From the NCBI GenBank assembly GCA_020091685.1, contig CM034604.1, forward strand, positions 2,221,820-2,285,819: DNA of 64,000 nt. Direction: 5' to 3'. The DNA is from Lutjanus erythropterus. Its lineage: Eukaryota; Chordata; Actinopteri; Lutjaniformes; Lutjanidae. Position numbers and translations under genes: made by a program. The notes below the pieces were generated by a model. That model saw only the letters and a program-made list of their open reading frames with translations, made no database searches and was not told the origin of the DNA. Shown here piece by piece: positions 1 through 10,970 of this stretch (within the stretch, counting starts at the first letter, position 1; each line of letters starts with the position of its first letter).

Positions 1-59
1 GAGGACGTGCTACCACACAGTCCACATTTCTCAGCAGTGGAGTACGGACAGCGGGATGC

Positions 60-515
60 TTTTTACTCCAGCACTGGAGGTGACAAAAATACACAAATTA
101 TTTACTAAGTAAGAAGGACAGATACTTGTAAAAAAAAAAAAAAACTCTGATAAAAGTAGAAGTACTCATTCATCTTCTTTAATCAGGTAAAAGTGTAAAA
201 GTACAGGCTCTGATATATACTGAAAATATAAAAGTCAAAAGTCATCCTCTGAAGGATATTTCTACTGACTGTCCAAAACTGAACCTCACCTTTTCTCTGC
301 AGCTGTTATGTCTTTTATGTTTTTTTTTGTTTTTGTTTTTTTGTCTTGTTATGTCTTGTACATAATTTTTGTCTAATTACTTAATTTACATCATTGTTGT
401 CTTGTTAGGTCTTTTAGGTCGTTTTTGTCTCGTTAAGTCTTGTTACATCTTTTACGTTGTCTTTGTCTTGCTACAGCTTTTATGTCCTTTTTTCTTGTTA
501 CTTGTTACAATATTA
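60..515 (+). repeat. Dispersed repeat family R0, copy 1 (with internal degenerate tandem array)
   Basis: This stretch reads 'ggtaaaagtgtaaaagtacaggctctga', 'aaagtcaaaagtcatcctctgaaggatatttctac' in pieces and then runs into a degenerate array of about 28-bp units around 'gtcttgttacatcttttac' (about 330-500). The same two modules occur in the same order and orientation at 29.2-29.5 kb, which shows a dispersed repeat. The family resembles a very common teleost repeat of the 'aagtaaagtacagatacct' type. I do not assign it to a transposon class. Confidence 0.65.
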
Positions 516-829
516 GACAGTCCTGAGCCTAAAACAGTCAGGAACTAAACCAATGATGAGTCTTGTCATACTATCATCATGGTACTACATTATTACAGAT
601 GAGAAACAAGTGCAGCATAATAAACAGTAACCCCAGCTGTAGTGTGACTTACCAGATGTACACTGTGGGTAAAAGTCTGCCATTAGTCGCTTGTCCACCA
701 TCTACATTTTCCCCAGGAAACAAGACCAACCTCTGAGCAGAAACCTACATGCTGAAAATGGCAAATTAGCACCTGGAACACCAATGGTATAAACATAATC
801 AAGCTAACAGCTGTTACCTTTCCTTTTGC

Positions 830-1067
830 AGGGATGTAGTCTTTTTAACACCAGAGCTCGCCTCCTGACATACACATGTTCCATCAAAACAAGCTCCCCC
901 TTGACACTATTTTGCAAAAGCACCATCACTACATCCTGGGCTTAGAGCCGCTCAACACATTTATGATTGGTTTAAATAAATGCAAACAAGGACAAATGAG
1001 GATGTTTCTTTCCCCTATAGCACAATGCATATACATGGACTCAGACCAGGTATGTCTATGCAAGACT
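830..1067 (-). mobile_element. MITE-like fish repeat (ends AGTCTCGCA / AGTCTTGCA), minus copy
   Basis: Read on the minus strand this matches 32489-32735 on the plus strand over its whole length. Shared blocks include 'agcccaggatg', 'cttgtttgcattt' and 'tgcaaaataatgtc' (one mismatch here). The end 'agtcttgcatagac' corresponds to 'agtctcgcatagcc' in the other copy. I remember a common teleost repeat beginning TAGTCTCGCA..CCAGACC. No coding capacity is present. Confidence 0.65.
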
Positions 1068-2221
1068 ATCGCAGCCCTAACCCGCATTCCAGCTTCAGTG
1101 TTTAGTTTCAGTTTCACTCAACAGTGGATCACTGACTAAACTGTCAGTACAGCTGTCAGATACAACACTGAGAATTCTGTACTCTCAGCCTCAGTCTGTC
1201 AGGAGAGCCAAACATATCACATCAGTACTTTATTACCTATATGCTGATTCTGACTGCTACCTTGTTTCTGCCATTAACGACAAAATTCACATTAAATGTA
1301 CATAAAATACAAGGATAATTTCATAACAGTAAAACTCGAAAATAAAAATATTCTATTGAATAGCGAATAGATTAGAATAAAGCACAGCCATGCAGTTGAT
1401 GCATGGAGAGAACCTGATAAAATATGCGATCAACAGTCCAGCCTTGTGTAGCGAGTATCTCGGAACAAATTACTGTACACGCTGATTAATCATTCATCAG
1501 AGGAGGCAATAAGCTCTAAAGCAAAGGAAATGACTTCTAACACACTCATTTAAGACTTAACTACAAGGGAGCTTTATTATGAATCGATTACCCCTCAGAT
1601 AAGATTAAAAGTCTAATATTTACTGCCAACATCATTAGACCAACACCAGAGGACATGTCATTAAGTGTGGAATATTAGATGGGAGTATATGGTCTGCCAT
1701 ATCCCAGCTGTGGCCAGACAAAGGCAGCAGTGGTCCACTGAGCTGTCCGAGTCAGTGCTTAGACAGCTGGACTCAAACCATGGTGCATTCATATGGGCAT
1801 GCACTCATTCTGCCACTAACAAAAGACACAAACAATACACCACGGTCGGGTCTATTTGGGGCCTTTGGTGGTGCATTTCATGGTATGATCCTCTTTATGT
1901 AGACATTATTTCTAGTTTCTTCATTTATTTACATTCTGTAATTCCATTTTATAGGAGCTCTGTGCTTTGTGATGACAAATAGCACCATAAAAGTTTAAAC
2001 AGCATGGACATGTTAAATTATGCCACAGACTTCTGTAGGACATATCTGATGGATGCTTGTGCAGGTGATGTCCAAACCAATCTACAGTATCAAGAGTCCA
2101 CAAAGAATGTGCAGAAACAGAATATGCAGAAATTCTTAAGAGCCACTGGAACAGTAGCATCATGTTGAGCTCATAGAGCTTCACATAACATTGTGTGATG
2201 CTGTCTGTAGGAATGCTCTGA
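1068..2221. other. Stretch without recognisable gene
   Basis: AT-rich DNA. Open frames of up to 114 codons occur on either strand but overlap one another and show no domain, signal peptide or splice-consistent pattern. I see nothing else in it. Confidence 0.6.
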
Positions 2222-2252
2222 GTAATTCCAGAATATAAGATTCTGGAATTAC
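2222..2252. repeat. Perfect 13-bp inverted repeat (hairpin)
   Basis: GTAATTCCAGAAT (2222-2234) is followed by a 5-nt spacer and its exact reverse complement ATTCTGGAATTAC (2240-2252). The stem could fold in single-stranded DNA or RNA. The core TTCCAGAA/TTCTGGAA also resembles a heat-shock or STAT-type palindrome, but no neighbouring gene supports a regulatory role. Confidence 0.8.
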
Positions 2253-2499
2253 CACATGCCGCCATCTGTGTCAGGCACTGGACTCAGAAAATGTGAATGT
2301 AGGTAAACAGGGTGGAGCTTCAGATGAGCTGAAGAGAACTTAGCAACCTCCACAGCTGATTGTGACAAGCTAAAACACCCATCAAATAGGCGAACAGACA
2401 GTCTGCAAAAAGTGTTTTTCTTCTAAACACATTCTACATGTTAGAACATAGCTGCTGAAATCATGTGAAAAGACTGAGGACTATGTAGAATTAAACTGT

Positions 2500-2745
2500 G
2501 GAGTTAGATTGCTGTTCGGGATTTCTGTGTTCAGGATTTTGGGCAGAGCTGAGCAGAGCGTCCATGTTTCAGGTGGTTTTCGGGTGAGGACATGCCCCCA
2601 GAGGTTTTCTTGGTTAGGTTTTTTTCATGGTTTTGAGACCTAATTTTTTGTACTTAGCAATTTGTATTTGGCTGGGTGGTTAATAACACGTTTCTGTGGT
2701 GTGACTCAGAAACTCAGAACACACATTTACTGTTGCTTTACAGCT
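2500..2745 (+). repeat. Dispersed repeat R2, copy 1
   Basis: This matches 14290-14640 in inverted orientation. Shared blocks are 'cagagcgtccatgtttca', 'ttttgagacctaattttt' and 'gtggttaataacac', then 'tctgtgg', 'gtgtga' and 'acacatttactgttgctt'. This copy lacks about 80 bases present between the first two blocks of the other. No ORF is conserved between the copies, so this is a non-coding interspersed repeat. Confidence 0.65.
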
Positions 2746-3566
2746 TCTGATGTTGAATGCATTCCTCGGAAAACATTTGCAAATGTTAATGTTTTGAAAA
2801 TTGCATTGTTTACAACCATGATTTCATTGGCTAGCATTCTTCTTTTCCACCTTTTCCTGGCACTTTGCTTCACAGCTTGAGGTTTCCTGACACCACTGCA
2901 GCTACCACACTTAGGCCAAACATGGTCCAGATGTCTGTGGCAACCAGGCAACTGGTTTTGCTAGGTCTTCTGGGAAGACTGGATGGAGGTGGCACAAGAA
3001 AAGAAGAAGCCAAGTATGTAGATCTGGTAACTGAGTGTTGGAGAAATGGCTAGAGGGCCCACTATGAGCCCACTATTGAAGTAGGCTGCAGGGGCTTTGC
3101 AGGCCAGTCTCAACACCAGGTCCTGGGATTCTTCAGGTATATATAGGGGCTGCAAAGAAGGACATTAGGAACATCTTGGAAATGGCTGACAAGGATTCCT
3201 TTTGACTCTGGGTGAAGAAAGGGTGACATGTCACATAATGCGCTACCTGGACATAAAACGGGGCTTGATTATCCCTAGCTGGATTTCCCAGGTAAGGGTG
3301 TCTGATATTAAGAACTGAAACACCTGATGACCCCCTGTTCATCACTGACAATGTGTCTAGGCTACACCAAATGATTATGTGAGACCCTTAAAGTCTGTCC
3401 TTGAGGTAAATAAATAAAAGTTTCATCTACTGACATTGGGCATTTGTTGTCTTCTATGTGTTTTATAGCTTTCACGCACTACTCATTTGCATTACTGCTC
3501 TCTGCAATCAGCAGATGTGTTGTGTCATCCAAGTTCTTGTGCATGAACATGTGACTACAAATGGTC
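2746..3566. other. Stretch without recognisable gene
   Basis: Small frames (up to 74 codons) on both strands overlap and have no recognisable family. A single AATAAA-like string near 3411 has no associated coding region. Confidence 0.55.
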
Positions 3567-3710
3567 TAGGGATGTCCGTATTAAGTTTTTTCAGCCATGA
3601 TCCCAACCCTTTTATAGTGGATTTCTGCCAATACCAAGTCCAATTCAGTACTTATTCACTTAGCAAAAAAAGATACGCAATGTTCAACTATAGGTATATC
3701 ATAAGATAAG
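3567..3710 (+). mobile_element. Decayed hAT-like element end
   Basis: The segment starts with 'tagggatgtccgta' and continues with 'ctgccaataccaagtcc'. This fits my memory of a fish hAT family whose end reads TAGGGATGTCCCGATC and whose interior contains CTGCCGATACCGAGTC, with CpGs decayed. The opposite end was not found nearby, so only one end survives or the match is a fragment. Confidence 0.4.
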
Positions 3711-3879
3711 TCATCATCATGCTGTTTGGTCTGTTCAAAACTCTCACGTTGTGGTGTTTCATAAATTTTGAAGGCTCCACAGGACACCTGCAAGGCTTAA
3801 GACATTTACTCATGCCTTAATTACTGTTCTTTATTGTTTGCATGCCTGGATTACATACATTCCAAGTTTGTAGGCTCGG

Positions 3880-4170
3880 CACCAGAAATGCTGAAGCCTC
3901 GATTATTCATCAAATGGATGCTAATCTATTCAGTATGAAGGAATAATGACACTGCATGAGGCACTCTGTGGAATGTTTGTTTTTCCGCTGTTTACTTTGA
4001 ATAATTCAGCTGCGATTAGAAATGGGCCATGTTTCTCGGTCACAGCAAGAGATTTGCCCATAAACCAGTCAGGACATTATTGTGACGGTGCACAAAGGAC
4101 TTCCTGCTGAGAGCAACCATTAGATGAACTATACAAATCATTATTAAAGGCCTAAAAATCATGTTCTTTG
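3880..4170. promoter_or_regulatory. Possible conserved non-coding element
   Basis: Non-repetitive sequence with homeobox- and AT-type motifs ('cgattattcatcaaatgg', 'gaataattcagctgcgatta', 'tcattattaaagg'). No stop-free frame of note is present. The look is that of vertebrate conserved enhancers. This is inference from composition only; no alignment was possible. Confidence 0.22.
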
Positions 4171-4835
4171 CCAGGTCATAATTTGGAGAATCTTAGGACC
4201 CCTGTTAAACAGTGAAACACTGCCATTGTGCTGAGGAGGGTCCTGGAGGTTTAGCCGACATTCCAGATCTTGAGCTGTCTGAGGGTGATGGGAGAAGCCC
4301 TGAGGCACTGGCTACAGCAGAGATTTCACCCCACACCGAGCTCCCAAAGCCTGCCTCTGATTTTGGGACAAAGAGTCGATCTGACATTTGACAAAGAGCA
4401 GACTGGATGTTAGACAGACAGTCAGTGTGCCAAAGACAAGTGCAACTTTAGTTAGTTAGATGGAGCATCAGACTTTAGGGATCTTTTACAAGATCCCAGG
4501 AGGTCAGGGAAGGTTTAATTACACTATTTTGTCAGAGTTCAGTACTGTATAATCACTCCTGGTTGATTACATAATTTTAGTCTATACAGAGTCCTTTTAG
4601 GACCATATCAGTGGTTTTGCCCATATACTACAACTTGTGCATACTTAACATCACAACTTAATCACTTCTAAATTAATGCAATTCTGTGTTTTATAATTTT
4701 GGCTGTAGTTTTCTTCTGTCTGTCCACTTATTTCCAATCATTCTCTATCACATAAAAATGAGTTGACAGGCTCTTGAAACTTCCTCAGGTTGCATAATCA
4801 TGTCTAAATTTATTTATTTAAAGTAGTATACATTC
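4171..4835. other. Stretch without recognisable gene
   Basis: No repeats shared with the rest of the window and no plausible coding frame. A minus-strand frame of 60 codons at 4205-4387 has no recognisable motif. Confidence 0.5.
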
Positions 4836-4890
4836 AGCATTCAGTTTATTAGGTACACCTGGCTCAATCTGGAACTCACCGGCTACTATC
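4836..4890. mobile_element. Possible Tc1-like terminal fragment
   Basis: 'tttattaggtacacctg' followed by 'actcaccggctac' contains both halves of the terminal motif I associate with a widespread teleost Tc1-type element (CACTCACCGGCCAC then TTTATTAGGTACACC), here in shuffled order. Too short to be certain. Confidence 0.3.
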
Positions 4891-5069
4891 TGATGATTTA
4901 GCCTCTGGATGAAAAAGTCCAGGTTTCAGCCAGCTACAGTAGATATCCTCAGAGCCAAGCCTTCCTCTTTTGTGTGCCAGTCAGAGTTTACAGTCCAACT
5001 AGCAACTTCCTAAAGCAAACTGCAAGTGAATTTAAAGCAATATGTTTCTTTTATTCCCGACAGGACAGA

Positions 5070-5878
5070 TGTAAACATTAATTGCATCCTCCTTGGCTGA
5101 GCTGTAACCTCTCCTCCTTGAGTAGATGCACTCTCCGCTCTGCACAATGATATGACTGGCAGTTGTAGTTTAGTAAGAAGAAAATAGTTCGTACATGAAA
5201 CTCACAACAAGGTCTGTGGATTATCTTGAGTAACTGCATCATGATTTCTGTAGAGTCATTGGTGATGAGTGTTTCAGTACAGTAAAAAGACAAGTTCTTT
5301 AAGGTTCAAACTGACTTGTTTTTTGTAAATATACCCTTGCTCTGAATTTGATGCCTGTACCAAGTTCCAAAAATGTTGGGACATGTTTACTACTGTGTTA
5401 TGTTGTTGAAGTTTTGAAACTCTTTGTCATTCTTGTTTGGTATACTATTTCAGGTGCTCAACAGTTCAGCGTCTCTATTGTCATATTTTGTGCTTCATAA
5501 TGCACCACAAATTTTCAATGGGAGACAGGTCTGGACTGCAGACGCTGTTGGAACATGTGCAGAATGTGTCCTGGCATTGTCCTTCTAAAATAAGCAGGGA
5601 TGTCTATGTTGTATGTGAAAGTTTGGATTTGGAGTTAGCACTGGTAACAAACTGGATGATCCTTTCCCTCTTTAGCTCAGAAAAATCTTTTTTTTTTGCA
5701 CTCTGAGCACCACAAGCCAAGTTCCATCTAGTCCTGTTACATTGGAGAGACAGCAGACATCTCTACAGCCAAAATCTCCAAAACTCTGCATTCACACCAA
5801 AACTATCTAGGTGGATAAATAACACTACAGGTAAGAAGGAAAATATGTATTTTTGATTTTAGGGAAAACTGTGCATTA
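5070..5878 (+). mobile_element. Fish MITE family M1, copy A (interrupted)
   Basis: Left part 5070-5288 matches 12400-12580 (plus) and the reverse of 12130-12265: 'gtagatgcac', 'agaaaatagttc', 'acaaggtctgtggattat' and 'cttgagtaactg'. Right part 5680-5878 matches 13010-13100: 'gagcaccacaagcc', 'gcagacatctctacag'. The right end 'tatttttgattttaggg..aactg' is a decayed form of the terminal sequence of a common TTAAAGGGACAGTTCACCCC-type fish MITE. Between the halves lies an unrelated DNA transposon fragment. Copy B at 12.1 kb runs straight from one half to the other, so the middle here is an insertion, or a segment lost in B. Confidence 0.7.
5290..5678. mobile_element. DNA-transposon fragment nested in MITE M1
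   Basis: Contains 'gaatttgatgcctg', 'ttccaaaaatgttgggac', 'atgcaccacaaattttcaa', 'tgggagacaggtctggact' and 'gtgcagaatgtg..tggcattgtc'. I recall all of these, in this order, from a teleost DNA transposon whose copies scatter through fish genomes. The interior is deleted and no transposase frame is intact. It splits M1 copy A. Confidence 0.6.
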
Positions 5879-6892
5879 AATAAGTTTTAACAATTTGCTA
5901 GTTTGTTTATATATTATAGAGAGATAAAGGGAATTCAAAGACTGCCTAGAATAGCAACAAAATATATTTAAAACTGTGGAGCGTGCATTTAAAAATCCTT
6001 GATTTGCAGGCAAGTGACAAACATTTGCAAACCATTCCAATCTTGTCTTGAAATCATACACTATATCTTACATACAGCATATTATGAGCTTTAATATTTG
6101 TGGTTCAAAGTATTTGGAAATAAACATTTTAAAGCTCAGTCTTATAAAATAAAGGATAGCCTATTAGACTATTTCCGATTCACGTTGAACCCACAACTTG
6201 CATAGTAACAGTGCAAGATACGGACCACTAAAATCTATTGTAATACCTTCCCAAAACAAAACTATCATGATTGAAATGAATACACACTTTATTGTCACCT
6301 GAAAACAGCCACTCAAATTTAATTCTGCTTCTGATACTTTCTCTTCCTCACAAAGCAGGATGATTCATGTATCCAGTGACCATGACCACTACAGGCTCTT
6401 TCAATTTTGTTTGTGGAGTAGTTGCCATGGAGATGACACACTTGCTTTTTCAGCTTCATGATACTGGGTGAATGAACAGTGGCAGCATGTTTGGGTACTG
6501 GTAAAGAGGTGTATTTCAATTTCACAAAGTATTGCTTGGTCTCTAGTAAAACAAATCCAAATAAATAACTCTTTCAGCCATATTTTGCATCACGACGGCA
6601 GGGCTCAGTTCACTTCAGGTGAATATCTGTTGGCCCTGTGCAGCTTTTAATGTGGCCTTGTTGATCCCTTGAAGCTGTGACTTATTAGTTGGTGGATGTT
6701 GGCGGATTAAGCGAGAGGGCAGAGCAGCTAAAGCATCAGCGGCATCAGGTTTGTTGATATAAGTCAAAGCCAGGAAAGCTGTCAAAGCTGTGATCTGCAC
6801 AAACCTTGTGAGCAGAAATTGATCCCGAGCAGCAGGGCTCAGCGGGACGGAGACACAGAGACAGCCCTGCGCTGTCCACAGTTGCAGTGGCA
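5879..6892. other. Stretch without recognisable gene
   Basis: AT-rich up to about 6300, then mixed composition. Overlapping minus-strand frames of 60-68 codons between 6319 and 6927 share no frame with each other and match no family I know. Confidence 0.5.
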
Positions 6893-7030
6893 GGTTGGCC
6901 TAGCAGTAGGAGGGGCTGTACCATCATGAGAAGGTCACAGGTTGAATCCCTGCTGCAGCCAAATGCTCGATGTCCTTGAGCAGGACACTCACTCTCTGCC
7001 TGTTATCTCACTGTAAGGACTGTACAACTC
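6893..7030 (+). mobile_element. tRNA-derived SINE fragment
   Basis: An A-box-like 'tggcctagcagtagg' (6896-6910) is followed about 30 bases later by a B-box-like 'ggttgaatccct' (from 6940), as in an RNA polymerase III promoter of tRNA origin. Then comes 'tgtccttgagcaggacact', the conserved core seen in several fish SINE families (tccttgagcaaggcac). No poly(A) or clear TSD was found, so the copy is old or truncated. Confidence 0.65.
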
Positions 7031-7308
7031 AAAAGCAGAGACTGAATATGACCTACATCTTTTGATAAATATAATCAAATACATATTAACATTTTAACTA
7101 CAGTGCTTCCTCTTGGTATAGTTTTTGGCTGCCCTAAAAGCAAATGTTTGACACTGGCCTGAGACCAGACCATCTACAGCGAGCTGTAGAGCAAAGTGCA
7201 GCAGCAAGGTGAAGCATAGATTTATGTGCCAACATGTACCAGGTAGCAGGAGACTACTGGGAAATTTAAATAAGACAAGAGTCTACTGCTTTGCTAGTTG
7301 CTACATGA

Positions 7309-7390
7309 GGCTGTGCTTAGGCACAATGATGCTTTGAGCAAAACATTTATGTCAGCATGCCAACATGCCCACAACAATAATATTAAACTG
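7309..7390. repeat. Fragment of a common fish repeat (gctaacatgct type)
   Basis: 'ctgtgcttaggcacaatgat' then 'gctttgagc', 'gtcagcatgccaacatgc' and 'cacaacaataat' is a decayed version of a teleost repeat with runs of GCTAACATGCT. It is short and known to me from memory only. Confidence 0.4.
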
Positions 7391-9784
7391 ATTAGCAATA
7401 GGGTCAAGACACCATTATCGGAAATGCCTCCGGTACAGCCTAAAATGCTGAATTGGGTATCAGAAAGTATTTAAGTCTATGCAGTCTATTGGTCCTGAAA
7501 TGGGACCCTGATACATTCCAGTTGCATCCTGCACTTTTGGAAAGTACTGCCCCCCAAGCAGGGACTTTTTGAGTGTTAAAATATTGTCCCTTGACTTAAT
7601 TTTGATGCTAGTCCCTGAGATGGAAACACACTGAGTTCCTCGAAAGGTTCCCATTCCCTGGGGACACCAGCACCAACTTCGGTGGTGAAAGTGGTGAAGT
7701 GACCTGCAAACTTTGGCATCCGTAGAGTGTAGTCAATTATGTAAATAAACATAATACAGCAAAAGCCCCTGGAAAATCTCTTCCCCCTGAGAAAAAGATT
7801 GGTAAAATTTATGATCAGAGAAGAAGAGAAGTTTGGGCATATTAACCTTTTTTGTCCCATTTGTCTTTTGAGATATGACGTGGCCAGCTGCCATCTCATG
7901 GGTTGCAAACTGAAAGTTCAATCAAGGCCTACAAACTAGGTCAAACTTAAAACTGACTGAACTATAATTTGCATGCCATGCTTAAAGTTGTGCTTCAGAG
8001 TTCTCTTCAGTTTTACAATGAAGATGTGAAGCTATTTTATGGAGATTGTAAGAGAGTCTCGTAAATTGTATTACTGCAGTGCCAAATAGTGACACAAGGT
8101 GGTGCCTCTCTGTGTATTGTTAACGTTGAAAGTAATACTGATCTGACCAACATCCAGAAGAGAGAACTGTCATCAGTAATGAGTTGGTGCAGGTTATGCT
8201 GTCTGTGTTCTACTGCTTATCTATGATTTGTGAATATAGTCAACTACGTTACAAAGTACACTGACACTAAAGGATCTGAAAGTGCACATAGCAAATTCTC
8301 AGCACTTCTCAGTCTGAGTAGTCCACAAGCAAACAGGCAGGAATTTGTTAGAGCAGAATCTGATTTGAGCATGTAGTTCCACTCATGTACCCTCTCGAGT
8401 CTGATCTCTCAGTATTCTCATTTGAAACTGCAAGAGGTTGTTGAGGTTATTGACTAACAAGCTGCAACAGGAAACATCCACATCCAGACTTCAGCAGCAA
8501 GGAACAAGGAAAAAGTCAGCTTTTGAATATATATCCTCTATGTATGAGTGATTGCCTTCAATTCGACTATTTGACAACACGTGATTTCCATATGCTATGT
8601 ATCTGGTCCCCTTACCATCAGTTAGTTCATTCATACACCCTGGATTTGTGCCACACATATTCTAAAAATGTGACAACAATAATCTTATCATTGTTTTTTT
8701 TTTTTTTAACCATGAATTTTTTGAATCCTACACGGAGTTGGAGCAGATCACAGTCAACCAAACCACCCCATATCAAACTGTACTGTCCATACTGTTGAGG
8801 AGTAAAGAGCATGTATGCATCAGTTTTTCCTGGTACATGAGGGAAGGCAGCAGTCAGTGCTATGACCCACTGTTGGTTGGTTGTCAGGTCACATGGCCTC
8901 CGTGCAGACCAGCTGTGGGCTTGCAGCTGCATCTCAGCCATGAAGGCATTCATTTAGTCAGAAACTACAGTGAATTGATGTTAAATGGTCTGTAGGATCC
9001 AAGATAGAATCCACTGAGGGAAAAACAGAGCTCAGGTTACAGTTGTAAACTGGTGAGTTATTGCTTCAAAGTGGATGAAAAAGACATTGCTTCTTGTTTT
9101 AAAAGGAAAATTGCACTCAATAGACCGAGGACAGGGTCACAGTCTCTGGCACATGATAAAATCTGTCCCAAAGTGTCTCCTGAGAGCCAAATTCCTGTCG
9201 TGTTGATGTACAGTCTGAATATTCTATTGGCAGGAGAGCGTTTCACAAAAAACAGTGTCTACAATTCTGACTGTTTCTTTGCAGCATTCATGATGGATAT
9301 TGAGGTTATCCCCAAGGCAGCAAGCCTCACTGAACTTGACTGTAGACCTTTTTATGTATTTGTTTATGCTTATGTTTATTGTGCTGCAGAAAAAATAAAT
9401 CAACAAACAAATTAATGCATAGAGTTAAATTACAGAGCTATCAGATACAAATTTGAGCATCCTGATGTAATGATCTCTCTATGGTGGTCGTTAGAGGTGT
9501 AAATGTAAATATAGTCATCCTGAATCTGTTCACTGGGACATTCAGATGAGTGCACAACTTTACAGTTTCTTCTGTATGCTCTGAGAATTAATGTTGAATT
9601 AGCTTCAAGTTCCGATGAAACGACAGTCCCAGATTGGGAGTTCCCAGTGAACACGACTGGATCAGGACTGAACACAGCCTCTGACACCAATAGAGTCCAG
9701 TGTGATGACAGGGAATACAGTACCAAGATGGTTTTCTTGTCAGATTTGGCTCCTGGCATCCTGGGGCTGAGTAAGCTAGCTGCG
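7391..9784. other. Long stretch without recognisable gene
   Basis: Frames of up to 120 codons (9053-9415 plus; 7576-7908 minus; 8627-8953 minus) are each contradicted by an opposing or overlapping frame and carry no domain. A T tract lies at about 8694-8708. 7450-7700 is G/C-richer and may be an old repeat, but I found no second copy. Confidence 0.5.
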
Positions 9785-10065
9785 TGGCTAACAAAGCTAA
9801 TGACTGTTAGCAGTTAGCTTTAGCAACAAGTAAAGATATCTTTCCATGAAGATATTCTGTGAATCACCTCAGTACTGTGTTCCCTGTTGGTCTCAGAGGC
9901 TGTATTAGGCACTGGTCCAGCTGGGTTCACTGGGAGGCCGCTGAGCATGGATCTGTTGCTGGCTAATGGCAGCTAATAGTTACAGTTAGCAGCAGTTAGT
10001 GGTTAGCTACTGTAGCAACAAGTAACATGAAGCTATCTGTCCCTGAGGAAGGTCTGTAAATCACA
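9785..10065. repeat. Imperfect tandem duplication, about 180-bp period
   Basis: 'gttagc', 'tagcaacaagtaa', 'gatatctttcc', 'ctgtgaatcac' (9808-9870) reappear as 'tagcaacaagtaa', 'gaagctatctgtcc', 'ctgtaaatcac' (10013-10060), with extra 'gctaa/gttagc' words in each. The two halves differ by substitutions and indels. This is an old local duplication, not a coding repeat. Confidence 0.45.
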
Positions 10066-10390
10066 AAGTTGAAACTGAGCAGCTGGGGACCTCAGAAATA
10101 AAAACAGAAAATGTTTTCTCCATAAAATATGATCCAGTTCCACCCAAATCAGTAAATTCAGTAATACAGTTATGTTTTTGTACAGCAAGGCACAGAACCC
10201 AGACACACTCTACACGCTGGTGATCAGACAGAAATCATTTCACCTGACGCAAATATAGCATACACCCCCGAGTGCAGGATGAGTCATTAACATTGTTAAT
10301 AATTGGTTTCCAGGAATGAAAACTGTAAAATACCAATAAAAACACCCATGAATACCTACAAAATTACTTTTTGCCATATTTGGTCTACAC

Positions 10391-10970
10391 CAGAGGTGTC
10401 AAACTTATTTTAGTCCGTCGGCCACATGCAACCCAATTTAATCGCAACAGGCTGGATCAGCGAAACAGTTGCATAATAATCTATAAATGACATCACTTCC
10501 AAATAGTTTCCTTTATTAGAATAAAGAAGGACAAATAAAATCTGAAAACATTCACAATTAATGAACCATCCACTTACAGGACAGATGATAAATAGCCTGA
10601 GATATCTTAGGAAAATAAATCCACAATGTCTCAGTTTTTCCACAGTCAGTCAGTTGGCTGTAATTATAAATGTGAACTGCAATATACAGATCACAAAACA
10701 TTTATGTATTTTGGAACTGAACAACAATATAGTATTTTACTTCTTCATGATTCTATCTAGAAATTCTTTTCTTCTCCTGTGTAGTAATTCGGCACCATCA
10801 CATAACACCAGCTAAAGTGGAAGCTCATGGGGAACACGGTTAAGTTATCTCCTGCCTTACAAACCACTTATAAATCAAAAGCATACATGCCCCATCAATA
10901 TTTTTAGAAAACATTGAACATTTTTAATCTACATTTTATTGCAGGCTGGGCTGTATGTTTGACAGCTTTG
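10391..10970. mobile_element. Non-autonomous hAT element (CAGAGGTGTCAAAC ends)
   Basis: The left end CAGAGGTGTCAAAC is matched by a right end whose reverse complement is CAAAGCTGTCAAAC, 12 of 14 identical. Flanking octamers 'gtctacac' and 'ggctagat' agree at about 5 of 8 positions, a decayed hAT 8-bp target duplication. Next to the left end 'ggccacatgcaaccca' pairs with 'gggctgtatg' near the right. The family is a common teleost hAT (ends CAGAGGTGTCAAACTCATTTTAG, split here for length). No transposase is encoded. It is clearly older than the elements at 39 and 55 kb. Confidence 0.7.

Noticed and set aside
6893..7030. Functional tRNA gene
   Set aside because: A- and B-box-like motifs exist but no cloverleaf with an anticodon stem and acceptor pairing can be drawn. 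The downstream SINE core explains it better.
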